Part shown: one piece after another, positions 22,281 through 55,845 of the stretch
How positions within the stretch are numbered: position 1 is the stretch's first letter
How the letters are laid out: every line of letters starts with the position of its first letter
Source: Alviniconcha marisindica
Taxonomy: Eukaryota; Mollusca; Gastropoda; Provannidae
Direction: 5' to 3'
NCBI GenBank assembly: GCA_018857735.1
Contig: JABMCL010000145.1
Coordinates: 1,141,001-1,205,000, forward strand
DNA: 64,000 nucleotides
Translations under genes and position numbers: made by a program
The notes under the pieces: generated by a model
Database searches by the model: none
What the model saw: only the letters and a program-made list of their open reading frames with translations
What the model was told of the DNA's origin: nothing

Positions 22281-24680
22281 ATCCTTCTGCTGACAGGGTG
22301 AATGAATGCTGAGACTGATACAGCAAGACCCCAACCTTTTAAGTCGAACGGACAGAAGCACAGAAGGGGAGGGCTGGTGTGGGGAAGCAGTTGCAGTTGA
22401 TCACCACTCTGTGCCGACGGCCAGAAGGCCAAGAGTTCACCGCAGTAGCTTTGCTCTGTGAAGATGCCAATGGAGCCAGTAAGTAGCTTTGCTTTGTGTT
22501 AAAACTATAATAAAAGTCTGTTGGAGCTGGGAAGTAGTTGTAATGCCCAGTGGAGTGGCCTGAACACCAAGAGTTCACCACAGTAACTTTGCTCTGTGAA
22601 GATGCCAATGGAGCCAGTAAGTAGCTTTGCTTTGTGTTAAAACTGTAATAAAAGTCTGTTGGAGCCAGTAGACTGTACTACATTATACTTTTATATAGTG
22701 CATAGCTTGATATTGCTCTGTGGATATTCTGTTGGAGCCAGGAAGTAGTTGTAATGCCCAGTGGAGTGGCCTGAAGGCCAAGAGTTCACCGCAGTAGCTT
22801 TGCTCTGTGAAGATGCCAATGGAGCCAGTAAGTAGCTTTGCTTTGTGTTAAAACTGTAATAAAAGTCTGTTGGAGCCAGTAGACTGTACATCATACTTTT
22901 ATATAGTACATAGCTTGATATTGCTCTGTGGATATTCTATTGGAGCCAGGAAGTAGTTGTAATGCCCAGTGGAGTGGCCTGAACACCAAGAGTTCACCGC
23001 AGTAGCTTTGCTCTGTGAAGATGCCAATGGAGCCCAGTAAGTAGCTTTGTTTTGTGTTAAAACTGTAATAAAAGTCTGTTGGAGCCAGTAGACTGTACTA
23101 CATTATACTTTTATATAGTACATAGCTTGATATTGCTCTGTGGATAGTCTATTGGAGCCAGGAAGTAGTTGTAATGCCCTGGAGATGCCAGTGGATCCAG
23201 GAAGTCGCTTTGCTGTGTGCATATCCTGTTGGAACCAGGAAGTAGTTGTAACGCCCTCTGGAGACGCCAGTGGAGCCAGGAAGTCACTTTGTTGTGTGGA
23301 TATTTCATTGGAGCCAGGAAGTAGTTGTAATGCCCAGTGGAGTGGCCTGAACACCAAGAGTTCACCGCAGTAGCGTTTGCTCTGTGAAGATGCCAATGGA
23401 GCCAGTAAGTAGCTTTGCTTTGTGAAAAGTCTGTTGGAGCCAGTAAACTGTACTAATTACTATTGAGCTTGATATATTGCTCTGTGAAGATTCCATTGGA
23501 GCCAGCAAGTAGTTTATGCCCTGTGGAGATGCTAGTGGAGCCAGCAAGTAGCTTTGCTGTGTGGATATTCCATTGGAGCCAGGAAGTAGTTATAATGGCC
23601 TGTGGAGATGCCAGTGGAGCCAGCAAGTAGTGTTCCTATATGAGGAGTCCATTGGCACTGGAACCAGTAAGCAGGTTTGCTTTGTGAAAAGTCCGTTGGA
23701 GCCAGTTAACTATACTATGTAGTTTAATATTGCTCTGTGAAGATTCCACTGGAGCCAGCAAGTAGTTACACCATGTGGAGATGCCAGTGGAACCAGCAAG
23801 GAGTTTTGCTCTGTTGGGAGTCTCTTGGCTCTTGATATCGCACTGTGAAGATTCCACTAGAGCCAACAAGTAGTTTATACCAGTGCCAGTGGAGCCAGCA
23901 AGTAGTTTATGCCAGTGCCAGTGGAGCCAGCAAGTAGTTTATGCCAGTGCCAGTGGAGCCAGCAAGTAGTTTATGACAGTGCCATAGTAGCCAGCTAGTA
24001 GTGTTGCTCTGTGCGGAGTCCATTGGCATTGGAGCTAGTAAATAGCTTAATATTGCTCTGTGAAGATTCCATTGGAGCCAGCAAGCAGTTATGCCCTGTG
24101 GAGATGCCAGTTGAACCAGCAAGTAGTTTTGCTCTGTTGGGAGTCCACTGGAGCTAGTGAATAGCTTGATATTGCTCTGTGAAGATTCCATTGGAGCCAG
24201 CAAGCAGTTACGCCCTGTGGAGATGCCAGTTGAACCAGCAAGTAGTTTTGCTCTGTTGGGAGTCCACTGGAGCTAGTGAATAGCTTGATATTGCTCTGTG
24301 AAGATTCCATTGGAGCCAGCAAGCAGTTACGCCCTGTGGAGATGCCAGTTGAACCAGCAAGTAGTTTTGCTCCGTTGGGAGTCCACTGGAGCTAGTGAAT
24401 AGCTTGATATTGCTCTGTGAAGGTTCCACTGGAGCCCTAAGTAGTTTTGCAAGGGGAAGATGCCAATGGAGCCATCAACTAGAGTAACTTTGCCGTGTGA
24501 AGATGCCAGTGGAGCCAGTAGGTAGCTTTTGGTGTGTGAAGATACCAGTGGGGCCAGTGCTTAAGTAAGTAACTTTGCTCTATGAAGATTCCTTTGGAGA
24601 CAGCAAGTAGTTTTGCCGTGTGATGATTGTAATGGAGCCAGTGACTGAGTAACTGAGTAAGTGTAAGTAGAGTTGCTGTG
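22280..24680. repeat. Large complex minisatellite upstream of CSK SH3 exon
   Basis: Dozens of diverged, partly higher-order units built on GCTCTGTGAAGATGCCAATG and GAGCCAGTAAGTAGCTTTG. Several longer blocks of about 200 bases (22440-23100) repeat as a unit, then shorter units of about 60-120 bases follow. Many copies carry ATG-CCA-(A/G)TG-GAG-CCA followed directly by GTAAGT or GCAAGT, a donor-like context. Frames open on the minus strand are by-products. Confidence 0.9.
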
Positions 24681-24878
24681 GGAAGATTCTTTTGAACTGG
24701 AAAGCCAGATGTGTTGGTTCAGAAGGTGATGGTGGGGGGGGGGGGGGGGGATTAAGGTATTGACTGCAGGCAGGTTGCTAATGTAGCTGCTGTTGACCTA
24801 ATTATGTACATAAAATATAGTTATGATTGTATTTCATGTTCTGAGCAACCTGGGTGACATTTTGTGGCCTGTTTTCAG

Positions 24879-39229
<14,351 letters not shown>

Positions 39230-40340
39230 CCCCCCACCCCCACCCCACTGCCCCTCCCCCCCACACCTCCCCCTGCATCCACTCACATACTGCCTTTGCC
39301 TTCCATTTCTGCTGTTTCATCGTCACCATGCCATCCTCATCATCATCTTGTGCTGTACCACGGCTCTGATCACATTGCAAGCAGTATTGTCCGGCGAGGG
39401 ACTAGTCTGGCTTGTTGAAGCCGCACGACAACACTACACAACGCTATGCCTTGCCCTCGGGGCCAGCCTGCCTTTGGTGGCTTAGGTAGACGGGGCTGGA
39501 AGAGGACTTTGCTGCCTGCCTGCAGAGTTTTGTTTTTTTACCTTGTCTGAAACCGGTTTCTGATTCCGATGTGCACATACAAGAGTATGTTAAGAGGCCT
39601 GGTGTTCCCCCCACCCCAGCCCCCCAAAAGGGGGGGGGGGGGGGGTATGATGATCAAACATTTGCTGGGGTCAGGAAACATCTTACAATGATGTGCAAGA
39701 CAAAGGGGATTGATGGGGGTGGGGGGGGGGGGTGCACTATGAGCAGTTGTGTGTGTGGGGGGGGGGGGGGGGGGGCTCAGTCCTTTCATGTTTATGAGCG
39801 TAAAGTGTGTTTTGTTTCGCTCAGCTTGAGCAGACCTCACCTGGCGCGCATGCATCTGCAGCCCTTTGAGAGACTTTAGTATGCTTCTGCAACACCATAT
39901 TGTACCATGTGTAGACTTGTTCAGTGCCACCAAGTTTGAAGAATGCGGCAAGTGTGGACAACACTGCCCGTTTGAGAGCCAACACTGTCCGTCTGTGTCC
40001 GTGTTCTCAAGAATTATTGCTTTGCCTCTGAGGACCAGACACAGACTTGTTAAAAGGATGAACTGCCAGCTGAGAATGGTTACAAACACTCTATCTTTGC
40101 CTCGGAAATCTGCACATGGATGCGCTGAGCATGAACTAACCAGCAGCTGACAGCGTTCACAGTCTTCACCACACAGTGGTCCATTCATAGCATCTGAAGA
40201 GTGGATATGGGTGTATTGAGAGGATCGGCCAACAGTTGTTAGCGAACAGGGTGGCACTGCTGTGGCAGGCAGTGAGTCTGCACATGGGTGTGCTGAGCAT
40301 GAACTGACAGCTGATTGAGAGAATGTCCTGACAGCTGCTA
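39230..40340. other. Probable CSK 3' UTR, no coding gene
   Basis: Follows the CSK stop directly. It contains several poly-G runs (39629-39646, 39721-39733, 39758-39774). No clear polyadenylation signal with a nearby GT-rich element could be fixed, so the 3' end is unknown. Confidence 0.5.
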
Positions 40341-40745
40341 GTGTTAACAAGCTTAATGGCATTGCCTCAGATGACCTGACAGCTGTTGGGGTTAACAAGC
40401 TTAATGGCATTGCCTCAGATGACCTGACAGCTGTTGGGGTTAACAAGCTTAATGGCATTGCCTCAGATGACCTGACAGCTGTTGGGGTTAACAAGCTTAA
40501 TGGCATTGCCTCAGATGACCTGACAGCTGTTGGGGTTAACAAGCTTAATGGCATTGCCTCAGATGACCTGACAGCTGTTGGGGTTAACAAGGTTAATGGC
40601 ATTGCCTCAGATGACCTGACAGCTGTTGGGGTTAACAAGCTTAATGGCATTGCCTCAGATGACCTGACAGCTGTTGGGGTTAACAAGGTTAATGGCATTG
40701 CCTCAGATGACCTGACAGCTGTTGGGGTTAACAAGCTTAATGGGA
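40340..40745. repeat. 48-bp minisatellite, about eight copies
   Basis: Near-identical units of GTTAACAAGCTTAATGGCAT, TGCCTCAGATGACCTGACAG and CTGTTGGG. Some copies have AAGGTT in place of the HindIII-like AAGCTT. Because 48 is a multiple of three, a long minus-strand frame stays open here; it shows no other sign of coding. Confidence 0.95.
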
Positions 40746-43480
40746 TTATCTCAGACGACTGGAGGTAGATATTTTCACTCTAAATTAAATAACAGCTGAT
40801 GGCATTTGCCAAGGATCATGGAATGACAAATCTATGGAGTACATTTTTGTTGTTGTTTGGTTGGTTTTTTCTTTCTGGGTCAGTGTTCTCTTTGATAGTT
40901 ACAACACTACCCTTTGATAGTAAAGGAGGGCGTTTTCCTGAAAGGTTGCTGTTTGTTGGCCAGGTCTGCCTGTGCGCTTGCTTGCTTGACTGATTGCTTG
41001 GTTTGTCGATCACTCAACTGATATTCCTCACAAGCAAGAAGGACCAGACTTTGATTACGCATGCACGCCTCGGTGGCAGTCTTGACTAGTGTGCACGTAC
41101 AAAATGTGCACATGACTGGAGTCAGTTGTGAAACCCATGATGAGAGACCACGCCACTTTTTCAGAAACCTCCCCCTCCATAGTTCCGTGTAAATGAACCC
41201 CTGGTGGTAAGCAACCCCACCCCTCTTCAAGACCTTTTAAGCTTGGTTCTCAGGATTATGGTCAAAGAGGAGTTCCACCGTACTGTAATTTCGTGAACGT
41301 TTCAGTTTGCTGGTTAAGGGTTGTCATCGGTGAAGACAGTCTTGATTTTGGGGTGGAACGAAACGGACCTTGAGCAGCATTCAGTCAGGTTCATCCTCAC
41401 AGAGACTGGTGCATGATCAAGCCCTAGGTAGCTTCCCATGCAGTGATTATGCAACTATATGTCGGCAAAGCAGATGACTGCTTGTGAACATGAACGGTAT
41501 TTTTGTCCGTGAAGTAATTCCATGTGTGCGTATGTTGGAGTGACTCGTACATGTTGTTGGCCTTTTTCTTGGGGATGGTGGGAGTGGGGGCCAAAAGGTT
41601 TGTGTGCTGCCATTTATGACAACATATTGGTTGGAATATGTTGTGTGTTATGATAGTATTATAATACAACTTGCATGATCATGGTGGCACCATCCATGAT
41701 CATGGTGTGTTGAATTTGCCATTTTCATGTATCTCAGATCATGTTTAGGCTGCCTTTGTTGCTTTGTTTCAGACGAATAGATAATAATTACACAAGGAAA
41801 CAAGTCACACACTTTAATTAGGTTTTTCTAATTGAAAAACTAAAACACAAAAAGAGGATGCCACAGACATTTAATAAAAATTTAAAAATATGGTGACTTC
41901 TGAGGGAAATAATTTAGAGAAGGAGGGAGAAAATAAGTATTTGGTGTTGAATTTATATTACCTGTGGAACACAAAGCAAAATGGAGACCTGATTTGACTA
42001 GAATAACCATGATAGGCATGATATATCAAGCGCTAGTAATTCCCTCTGTCAGGTCTATTTCTAAATGACCAGAATGTGGACTGTGCATACGTGTGTCATG
42101 TACGTGAATATGTATATTTTTTATACATATGTGTGTGAACTGTGGTATTTTTTTCAACCGGAATCACTGTGTTTGAGCTTTCGTCAGCAATGGGAGTCTG
42201 TTTGCCTGAGCATCTGCTACAGGACTAGAAACAGGGCTTTAGCGGCAATGCCCAAGTGCTCATGTCCATGTGCTTTTGCACTGAAGTCGGAAAACAAAGC
42301 TGCCTACCTGACACCGGTCAGTGTCCTTTTTACTATGCGCATGGTGACTAGAGCTTAATAATATTCACCTTGGTATTCGCTGCTGTGAATGGTTGTGTAT
42401 GCCTCCTGCTGTATATATTATACAAATTATGTAAATGGATCTGCACGTGTATGTGATGCTTTCAGTGCTAGGGTGCTTTGTGAATTGTATAGAGTTGTTT
42501 TGCCCATGTTGTGATTTCGCTGCTCGCCAGATAGTAAGTCAAGTTTACCTTGAGTTAGGTGAGATTTTGTGTGTGTGGAGCTTTTCTGTATTTTATTTTT
42601 ATCTGCACTACATTTGCTGGGGCTTTGAGGATCTGTTTGATCATTGATTTGTGCTGCCTCGTGTGTGGGTGTTTTGTTTGGGTGAGTGTTGTGTTTTGTT
42701 TGGAGGGGAGGGAATCTTCGCTTTGAAATTTGCTGCTCAGATCAGAACATTGCATATTGTTTCCAGAATGATGTGTTTGAGATTTAGTGTGTGCAGCAGT
42801 TGTCGTGTGTATAATCGTACCACTGATGTTGTCCAGGTATCAATGCTACCTTGATTTCTCTGATTGCATCTTGTTTGTGTTTTGACAGGATGAGCGCTTA
42901 TTATGATCCAACCTGTGCGTGATTGCGTGTTGACTGAAGATCCGGTTGAAACATTGGCACAATTTATATCATGAAGAATAATTCAGTTGTCACAGCATGT
43001 TTTGACATTGGCCTCTGCATCAGTATGTTTGTGTGGTGTGTTTGAAATGCGTGTGACTTCATACTTCTATTATGCAAAAGGTGTGTTTATGTCAAACAAA
43101 AATGGGTGAAATTAAGTTCACACAACTCCAGCAGAGGTCTGGACAGCCAAGTATGTCATTGTACACGTAGTGTTGTTGTCACAGCTTGCTATTTGGATCC
43201 AGTTAGCTCTGGTTCAGATAGAATAATTAAAATAACATTGGAGATGTCAGGCTGATGTCAATGCCATGACTGAGCAAAACAAAAACATGTAATAAAGAGA
43301 GAGAAAAGTATTTAAAAATTTTTTTTATAGAATAAATTCTTGAAAGGCCCTTTGCCAATGTTGAAGATGCCTGTTGCAGTACATGTGTGGGTCTGCAAGG
43401 AGAATGAGTGGTCCTCAGAACGATATATGGTCTTAGCAGCATGTGCTTAAGGCCTACCACTAGTACCAGTCATAATCATG
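40746..43480. other. No gene seen
   Basis: AT-rich, GT-rich on the plus strand. It could be the distal CSK 3' UTR or intergenic DNA. No exon with recognisable product was found on either strand. Confidence 0.45.
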
Positions 43481-43489
43481 TTCACTTCA

Positions 43490-44110
43490 ATTATGTACGC
43501 TTAAGCCAGTTAAAGAGAGAGAGAGAATCACCTGTTCAGGGTGCAGTAAGACTGGGCAGCTGCCACCAAAATAAAAAGAGTATGGTACAAACACAAGGTA
43601 TGATAATTAGCTGTGATGATGGTCCACCAGTAGACATCTGAAGAACAGGAGCGTCTTCAGCTCAGCGGTTCAGGTCCTCACTTATGCCAGTTAAAAAATA
43701 AAATTAAAAAAGGAAAAAAGTTACCAGTTCAAAGTGCAGTAAGACTTGGCAGCTTCCGCCAAAACAAAAAGTATGGTATGAGCACAAGATATAATTAACT
43801 GTGATGTTGGTCCACCAATTGACATCTGAAGAACAGGAGTGTGGTTTTAGCACTTCAGTGTCGTCAGCTCAGCGGTTGAGGTCCTCACTTATTACAGTTT
43901 AAAAAAAAAAAAAAAAGAGAGAGAGAGAGAAAAAGTAACCAGTTCGAGGTGTGGTGGTAAGATTTTGCAGCTTTCACCAAAACAAAAAGTATGATACAAT
44001 TACAAGATACAGTTAGCTGTGATGATGGTCCACCAATCAACATCTGAAGAACAAGAGTGTGGTTTTAGCACTTCAATGTCTTCAGCAGTTGAGGTCCACA
44101 GAGCTGTCTC
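43490..44110. repeat. Three tandem copies of an about 190-bp unit
   Basis: Units share GTGCAGTAAGACT.GGCAGCT, AGCTGTGATGATGGTCCACC, ACATCTGAAGAACAGGAG and CTTCAGCTCAGCGGTT. The GGTCCACCAGTAGACATCTG part recurs as the core of the next array, so the 190-bp unit is the probable parent. Confidence 0.8.
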
Positions 44111-44189
44111 CGATCTTTGTGTGTAACATCTGTCAGTTTATGGTTGTAGCATTACTCTGCTGTATGTGTAGTAAGGGTCACAAGTTGAC

Positions 44190-46510
44190 CAGTAGACTTT
44201 GACTGTTCATCAGCAGAACAGGAGTACGGCATCAGCTGTGTTATTGGTCCGCCACTAGACCTTTTTGAGTATCTATCTAGGTCCGCCACTAGACCTTTTT
44301 GAGTATCTATCAGAAGAACAAGAGCAGCCAATAATAGTGGTGTTATAGGTCCAGCAGTAAACTTTAAGTATCTGTCTAGGTCCGCCACTAGACCTTTTTG
44401 AGTATCTATCAGAAGAACAAGGGCAGCCAATAATAGTGGTGTTATAGGTCCACCAGTAAACTTTGCATATGTGTCTAGGTCCACCAGTAGACTTTGAGTA
44501 TCTGTCTAGGTCCACCAGTAGACTTTGAGTATGTGTCTAGGTCCACCAATAGACTGAATAGCTGTGAAAAGAAGAAGAGTGGCTTTGAGTATCTGTCTAG
44601 GTCCACCAGTAGACTGAGTATCTGTCTAGGTCCACCAGTAGACTGAGTATCTGTGAAAAGAAGAGTGGCCTGTATTAGTGATGTTGCAGGTCCACTAGTA
44701 GACGTTTGAGTACCTGTCAGAAGGAGAAGAACAAACTGTATTAGTGGTGTTACAGGTCCACCAGTAGACGTTTGAGTACCTGTCAGAAGAAGAAGAAGAA
44801 ACTGTATTAGTGGTGTTACAGGTCCACCAGTAGACTTTTGAGTACCTGTCAGAAGGAGAAGAACAAACTGTATTAGTGGTGTTACAGGTCCACCAGTAGA
44901 CATTTGAGTACCTGTCAGAAGGAGAAGAACAAACTGTATTAGTGGTGTTACAGATCCACCAGTAGACGTTTGAGTACCTGTCAGAAGGAGAAGAACAAAC
45001 TGTATTAGTGGTGTTACAGGTCCACCAGTAGACGTTTGAGTACCTGTCAGAAGGAGAAGAGCAAACTATTAGTGGTGTTACAGGTCCACCAGTAGACTTT
45101 TGAGTACCTGTCAGAAGGAGAAGAACAAACTGTATTAGTGGTGTTACAGGTCCACCAGTAGACATTTGAGTACCTGTCGGAAGGAGAAGAACAAACTGTA
45201 TTAGTGGTGTTACAAGTCCACCAGTAGACGTTTGAGTACCTGTCAGAAGGAGAAGAACAAACTATTAGTGGTGTTACAGGTCCACCAGTAGACGTTTGAG
45301 TACCTGTCAGAAGGAGAAGAACAAACTGTATTAGTGGTGTTACAGGTCCACCAGTAGACGTTTGAGTACCTGTCAGAAGGAGAAGAGCAAACTATTAGTG
45401 GTGTTACAGGTCCACCAGTAGACCTTTGAGTACCTGTCAGAAGGAGAAGAACAAGCTGTATTAGTGGTGTTACAGGTCCACCAGTAGACGTTTGAGTACC
45501 TGTCAGAAGGAGAAGAGCAAACTATTAGTGATGTTACAGGTCCACCAGTAAACTTTTGAGTACCTGTCAGAAGGAGAAGAGCAAACTATTAGTGATGTTA
45601 CAGGTCCACCAGTAGACGTTTGAGTACCTGTCAGAAGGAGAAGAACAAACTGTATTAGTGGTGTTACAGGTCCACCAGTAGACGTTTGAGTACCTATCAG
45701 AAGGAGAAGAACAAACTGTATTAGTGGTGTTACAGGTCCACCAGTAGTCATTTGAGTACCTGTCGGAAGGAGAAGAACAAACTGTATTAGTGGTGTTACA
45801 GGTGCACCAGTAGACGTTTGAGTACCTGTCAGAAGGAGAAGAACAAACTATTAGTGGTGTTACAGGTCCACCAGTAGACGTTTGAGTACCTGTCAGAAGG
45901 AGAAGAGCAAACTATTAGTGGTGTTACAGGTCCACCAGTAGACCTTTGAGTACCTGTCAGAAGGAGAAGAACAAACTGTATTAGTGGTGTTACAGGTCCA
46001 CCAGTAGACGTTTGAGTACCGGTCAGAAGGAGAAGAGCAAACTATTAGTGGTGTTACAGGTCCACCAGTAGACTTTTGAGTACCTGTCAGAAGGAGAAGA
46101 ACAAACTATTAGTGGTGTTACAGGTCCACCAGTAGACGTTTGAGTACCTGTCAGAAGGAGAAGAACAAACTGTATTAGTGGTGTTACAGGTCCACCAGTA
46201 GACGTTTGAGTACCTGTCAGAAGGAGAAGAACAAACTGTATTAGTGGTGTTACAGGTCCACCAGTAGACGTTTGAGTACCTGTCAGAAGGAGAAGAGCAA
46301 ACTATTAGTGGTGTTACAGGTCCACCAGTAGACTTTTGAGTACCTGTCAGAAGGAGAAGAAGAAACTATTAGTGGTGTTACAGGTCCACCAGTAGACTTT
46401 TGAGTACCTGTCAGAAGAAGAAGAGTGGTCTGTATTAGTCAATAGTGGCGTTACAGGTCCACCAGTAGATAAACTTTTGAGTATCTGTTACAGGTCCACC
46501 AGTAAACCTT
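44190..46510. repeat. 63/66-bp minisatellite, more than 30 copies
   Basis: Units contain TGTATTAGTGGTGTTACAGG, TCCACCAGTAGACGTTTGAG, TACCTGTCAGAAGGAGAAGA and ACAAAC; a 63-bp variant lacks TGT. The left part (44200-44650) has shorter, more diverged units. Both unit lengths are multiples of three, explaining long minus-strand frames rich in CNTTN and SDRYS. Confidence 0.95.
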
Positions 46511-48110
46511 TCAGTATGTGGCAGAAGAACAAGAGCAGCCTGTGCAGCAGTTAAAGTGGAGTGTCATGTCGGGTTGCCCATGTGCTGTTTTCATTAAGTT
46601 TAACAAACCCCAGTGTTGTTTTCTGTTCCTTACAAGTGCTGGTCAGTTGTTTATTTGTATGTCAACTCCTTTGTTGTTGTTGTTTTTAAAGTAATTTTTG
46701 GTTGTTTTATCAACAGCCTTCTTCTGAAACCTTAAATAATGGTATTGTGGCAGTGGTCTTGCGAAAGCCTATGTAAACTTCCTTTTTTATGAATATTTTG
46801 TTTTTTGTGTTGTTTGTTGGCTGGTTGATTTGTAGATTTTTTGTATGTATATATCAGCATGTACAATTTGAACATTTCAGACTTAGGCTAGAATCAAAGG
46901 CATACTTACACACACTCGATGACATGGGGTTTGTACCTCAGTGACAGTCTTCTGATTTCTGCTCTGAAAAGAATGGAGTGAGGTCTTGGTTTGTACACCA
47001 GGGACAGTCTTCTGATTTCTGGTCTGAAAAGAATGGAGAGAAGTCTTGGCTTTGCAAGAGAAGCGTAATGTGTTTTTGTCTCATTTGTCGTCTTCATATC
47101 TTTCAATTTACTTAAGCCCACATTGCCAATGTCACATCTTTTCACTTTTTTTCTGCTGGTCTCATCCATTATTATTTGTTGGAACTGTTTTTGTTCAATC
47201 CATTCAGTCATTGGCATGGTTTGTATTGATATGTGTATAATACAAATATTATATTCTTGGTTTCAAAACATATGCAATAAGCTATACATTATTGCTATTG
47301 CATGGTCAAAGTCTTTCTGGAACATATCCTCTTTTATTTAATTTTTATTTCTCTCTCTCACTCTGTCTCTCTCTCTTTTTATTTTTTTCTCTCTCTTTTT
47401 TCTTCTTCTTTTCTTCCCTATTTTTTATTTTTATTATAAATATATATATATATATATCAATATGAAAAAGAAAAACATTCACTAAAAAGGCGTGAGAGTG
47501 AACTATATCGAGCTGTTTTGTGATCGGTTTGTTGTTTGAAATCCCACGTATCTCTGTTTAACTCATTGAATCAATAATAATAAGACTTCTGCCTTCCTGG
47601 TGTTTTCAGCGTAGTTGCTGATGTATTGGGTTCACCATAGAAAGGTAGATTGCATGCTAGTTTGGGGGTAATGTTTATTGGTAGTAGTAAAGATGTGTAA
47701 AATTAGTTTTTCTTAAAATTATGTGTTCTTGCCCTCAGTGCCCCCCCCCCCCCCACAACCCCTCCACCCCCACCCCCTTATCTACACATAATGATCAGTA
47801 TTATCATTATGTTAACTGTCATGTTATAATAACATGGGAATTGTAGTAATTGTGTTTTGTTTCAAAAGCGAGGTTGTGTTTAGTTCACATGTGGAATTCT
47901 GGAGTTCTGGAGTTCATGTGTGGGTGAATTCTGTGTAGCCAAGTTTCTCAGTAGCGGAGATGAAAAAGAAAAGCAAAGGTGTGGTTGTTACTGACTGTGG
48001 GAATAGAATTACTGGTCTGGTTGTGTGAGACTTGCTTTGGTTTGCCAGTTCAGTGGGTGTTTCAGAACCAGAAGGTTAGATGTAGTGAGGGAAGTTTGCC
48101 TGTGGAGCAC
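46511..48110. other. No gene seen
   Basis: AT-rich DNA with T/C-rich tracts near 47350-47450, a TA run near 47441-47458 and a poly-C run near 47741-47754. Confidence 0.5.
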
Positions 48111-48139
48111 ATCAGAATGGAATACAATGGCTAACTAAC

Positions 48140-48180
48140 ACAAAGGCGCACACACGTGCACGCAAGCACACACACATGCC

Positions 48181-48216
<36 letters not shown>

Positions 48217-48451
48217 CATGCTCTCTCTCACACACACACACACACATGCATGTTTAAAAAGCATCAGAATGGAATACAAGGGCTAACACACACACACACG
48301 CATACACATCAAAATGGAATACAAGGGCTAACACAAAGGCACACACACATGCACGCAAGCACACACATGCACACGCACACACACACACTGGCACACACAT
48401 GCATGCTCTCTCTCACATGCACACACACTCACACACACACACATGCATGTG

Positions 48452-48489
<38 letters not shown>

Positions 48490-48580
48490 TCAGAATGGAA
48501 TACAAGGGCTAACACACACACACACATACACATCAAAATGGAATACAAGGGCTAACATACACACACGTGCACACATGCAT
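48140..48580. repeat. CA-rich microsatellite block with interspersed 24-bp words
   Basis: CA tracts are interrupted by four copies of CA(G/A)AATGGAATACAAGGGCTA and by ATGCATGCTCTCTCTC, showing that the array grew as higher-order units rather than as a plain CA run. Confidence 0.85.
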
Positions 48581-55090
<6,510 letters not shown>

Positions 55091-55119
55091 AAACGAAGTG
55101 GGTCAACGGCCTAAATAAG

Positions 55120-55265
55120 TTAAAGCTCTATGTTTAGTGTTAAACCGTGGACCTGTATACCTATAATTATAGGTCCATGGTTGAACCGTAGGTCTTAACG
55201 CGGGATTCGATCCCATGTCCTCATGCTAACCAGCTGAGCGTTTCACCGGTGGGGCAGATTAACGG
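55120..55265 (-). mobile_element. tRNA-derived SINE head
   Basis: On the minus strand GGATCGAATCCC (55202-55214) is a good pol III B box, and CAGCTGGTTAGCATGAGG upstream fits an A box. A palindrome ACCTATAATTATAGGT (about 55160-55175) follows. This is the tRNA-like promoter of a SINE rather than a functional tRNA, because no cloverleaf with a 3' acceptor stem could be closed. Confidence 0.55.
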
Positions 55266-55429
55266 TTCACACTTTCGGGATCGTGAATCAAAGACAACAC
55301 CGGACTGTTTGTAACGCACAGTATAATGTACACCATACCTTTTCTTAACACGCAGTAAAAGTAGACATACGTATATATTCACAAGAGTTTTCCATAATCT
55401 CCTGAAAAAAAGGCGCGCCAGACACATCC

Positions 55430-55845
55430 ATAACAAGCATCTAAGATGTACAAGACGTTTCCAAAGCATGCAACAAAAGCTATACAAGGCGTTTCCATAA
55501 CGAGCAGCAAAAAATATACCAGACGGTTTCCATTAACGAGTAGCAATTGGTTACCAGACGTTTCCATAATGCGCAACAAAAGATACACCGGACGTTTCCA
55601 TGACGAGCAGCAAAAGACATACCAGACGTTTCCATAATGCGCAACAAAAGACATACCTGACGTTTCCTTAACAAGCAATAAAAGATACACCGGATTTTTC
55701 CATAATGAGCAGCAAAAGATACACCAGATGTTTCCGTAACGCGCGACAAATTATATACCATAACAAGCAGCAAAAGAGAACACCAGAAGTTTCCATAACA
55801 AGCAGCAAAAGAGAACACCAGAGGTTTCCATAACAAGCAGAGGGA
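55430..55845. repeat. About 37-bp minisatellite, about eleven copies
   Basis: Units ACCAGACGTTTCCATAACGA and GCAGCAAAAGA(C)ATAC, with variants AATGCGCAAC and AACAAGCAGC. CpG is kept in many copies. Open frames on the minus strand (...CYGNVW...) follow from the repeat. Confidence 0.88.

Noticed and set aside
22339..24429. Minus-strand frames with LAPLASSQSK and WLQWNLHRA repeats
   Set aside because: By-products of the 22-24.7 kb minisatellite on the strand opposite CSK.
24864..24878. ATG at 24864 as the CSK start
   Set aside because: It lies inside the polypyrimidine/acceptor region (GCCTGTTTTCAG), and the exon begins at 24879.
39538..40734. A 398-codon minus-strand open frame with 16-residue repeats
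   Set aside because: It is open only because it crosses the 48-bp array (a multiple of three) and homopolymer runs. The rest has no domain, and the frame lies antisense to the probable CSK 3' UTR.
44152..45751. Several minus-strand frames with CNTTN and SDRYS repeats
   Set aside because: By-products of the 63/66-bp minisatellite. The frame shifts between sub-blocks and has no non-repeat part.
55190..55265. Possible tRNA gene
   Set aside because: A and B boxes are present, but no closed cloverleaf or acceptor stem was found, so it is called a SINE head.
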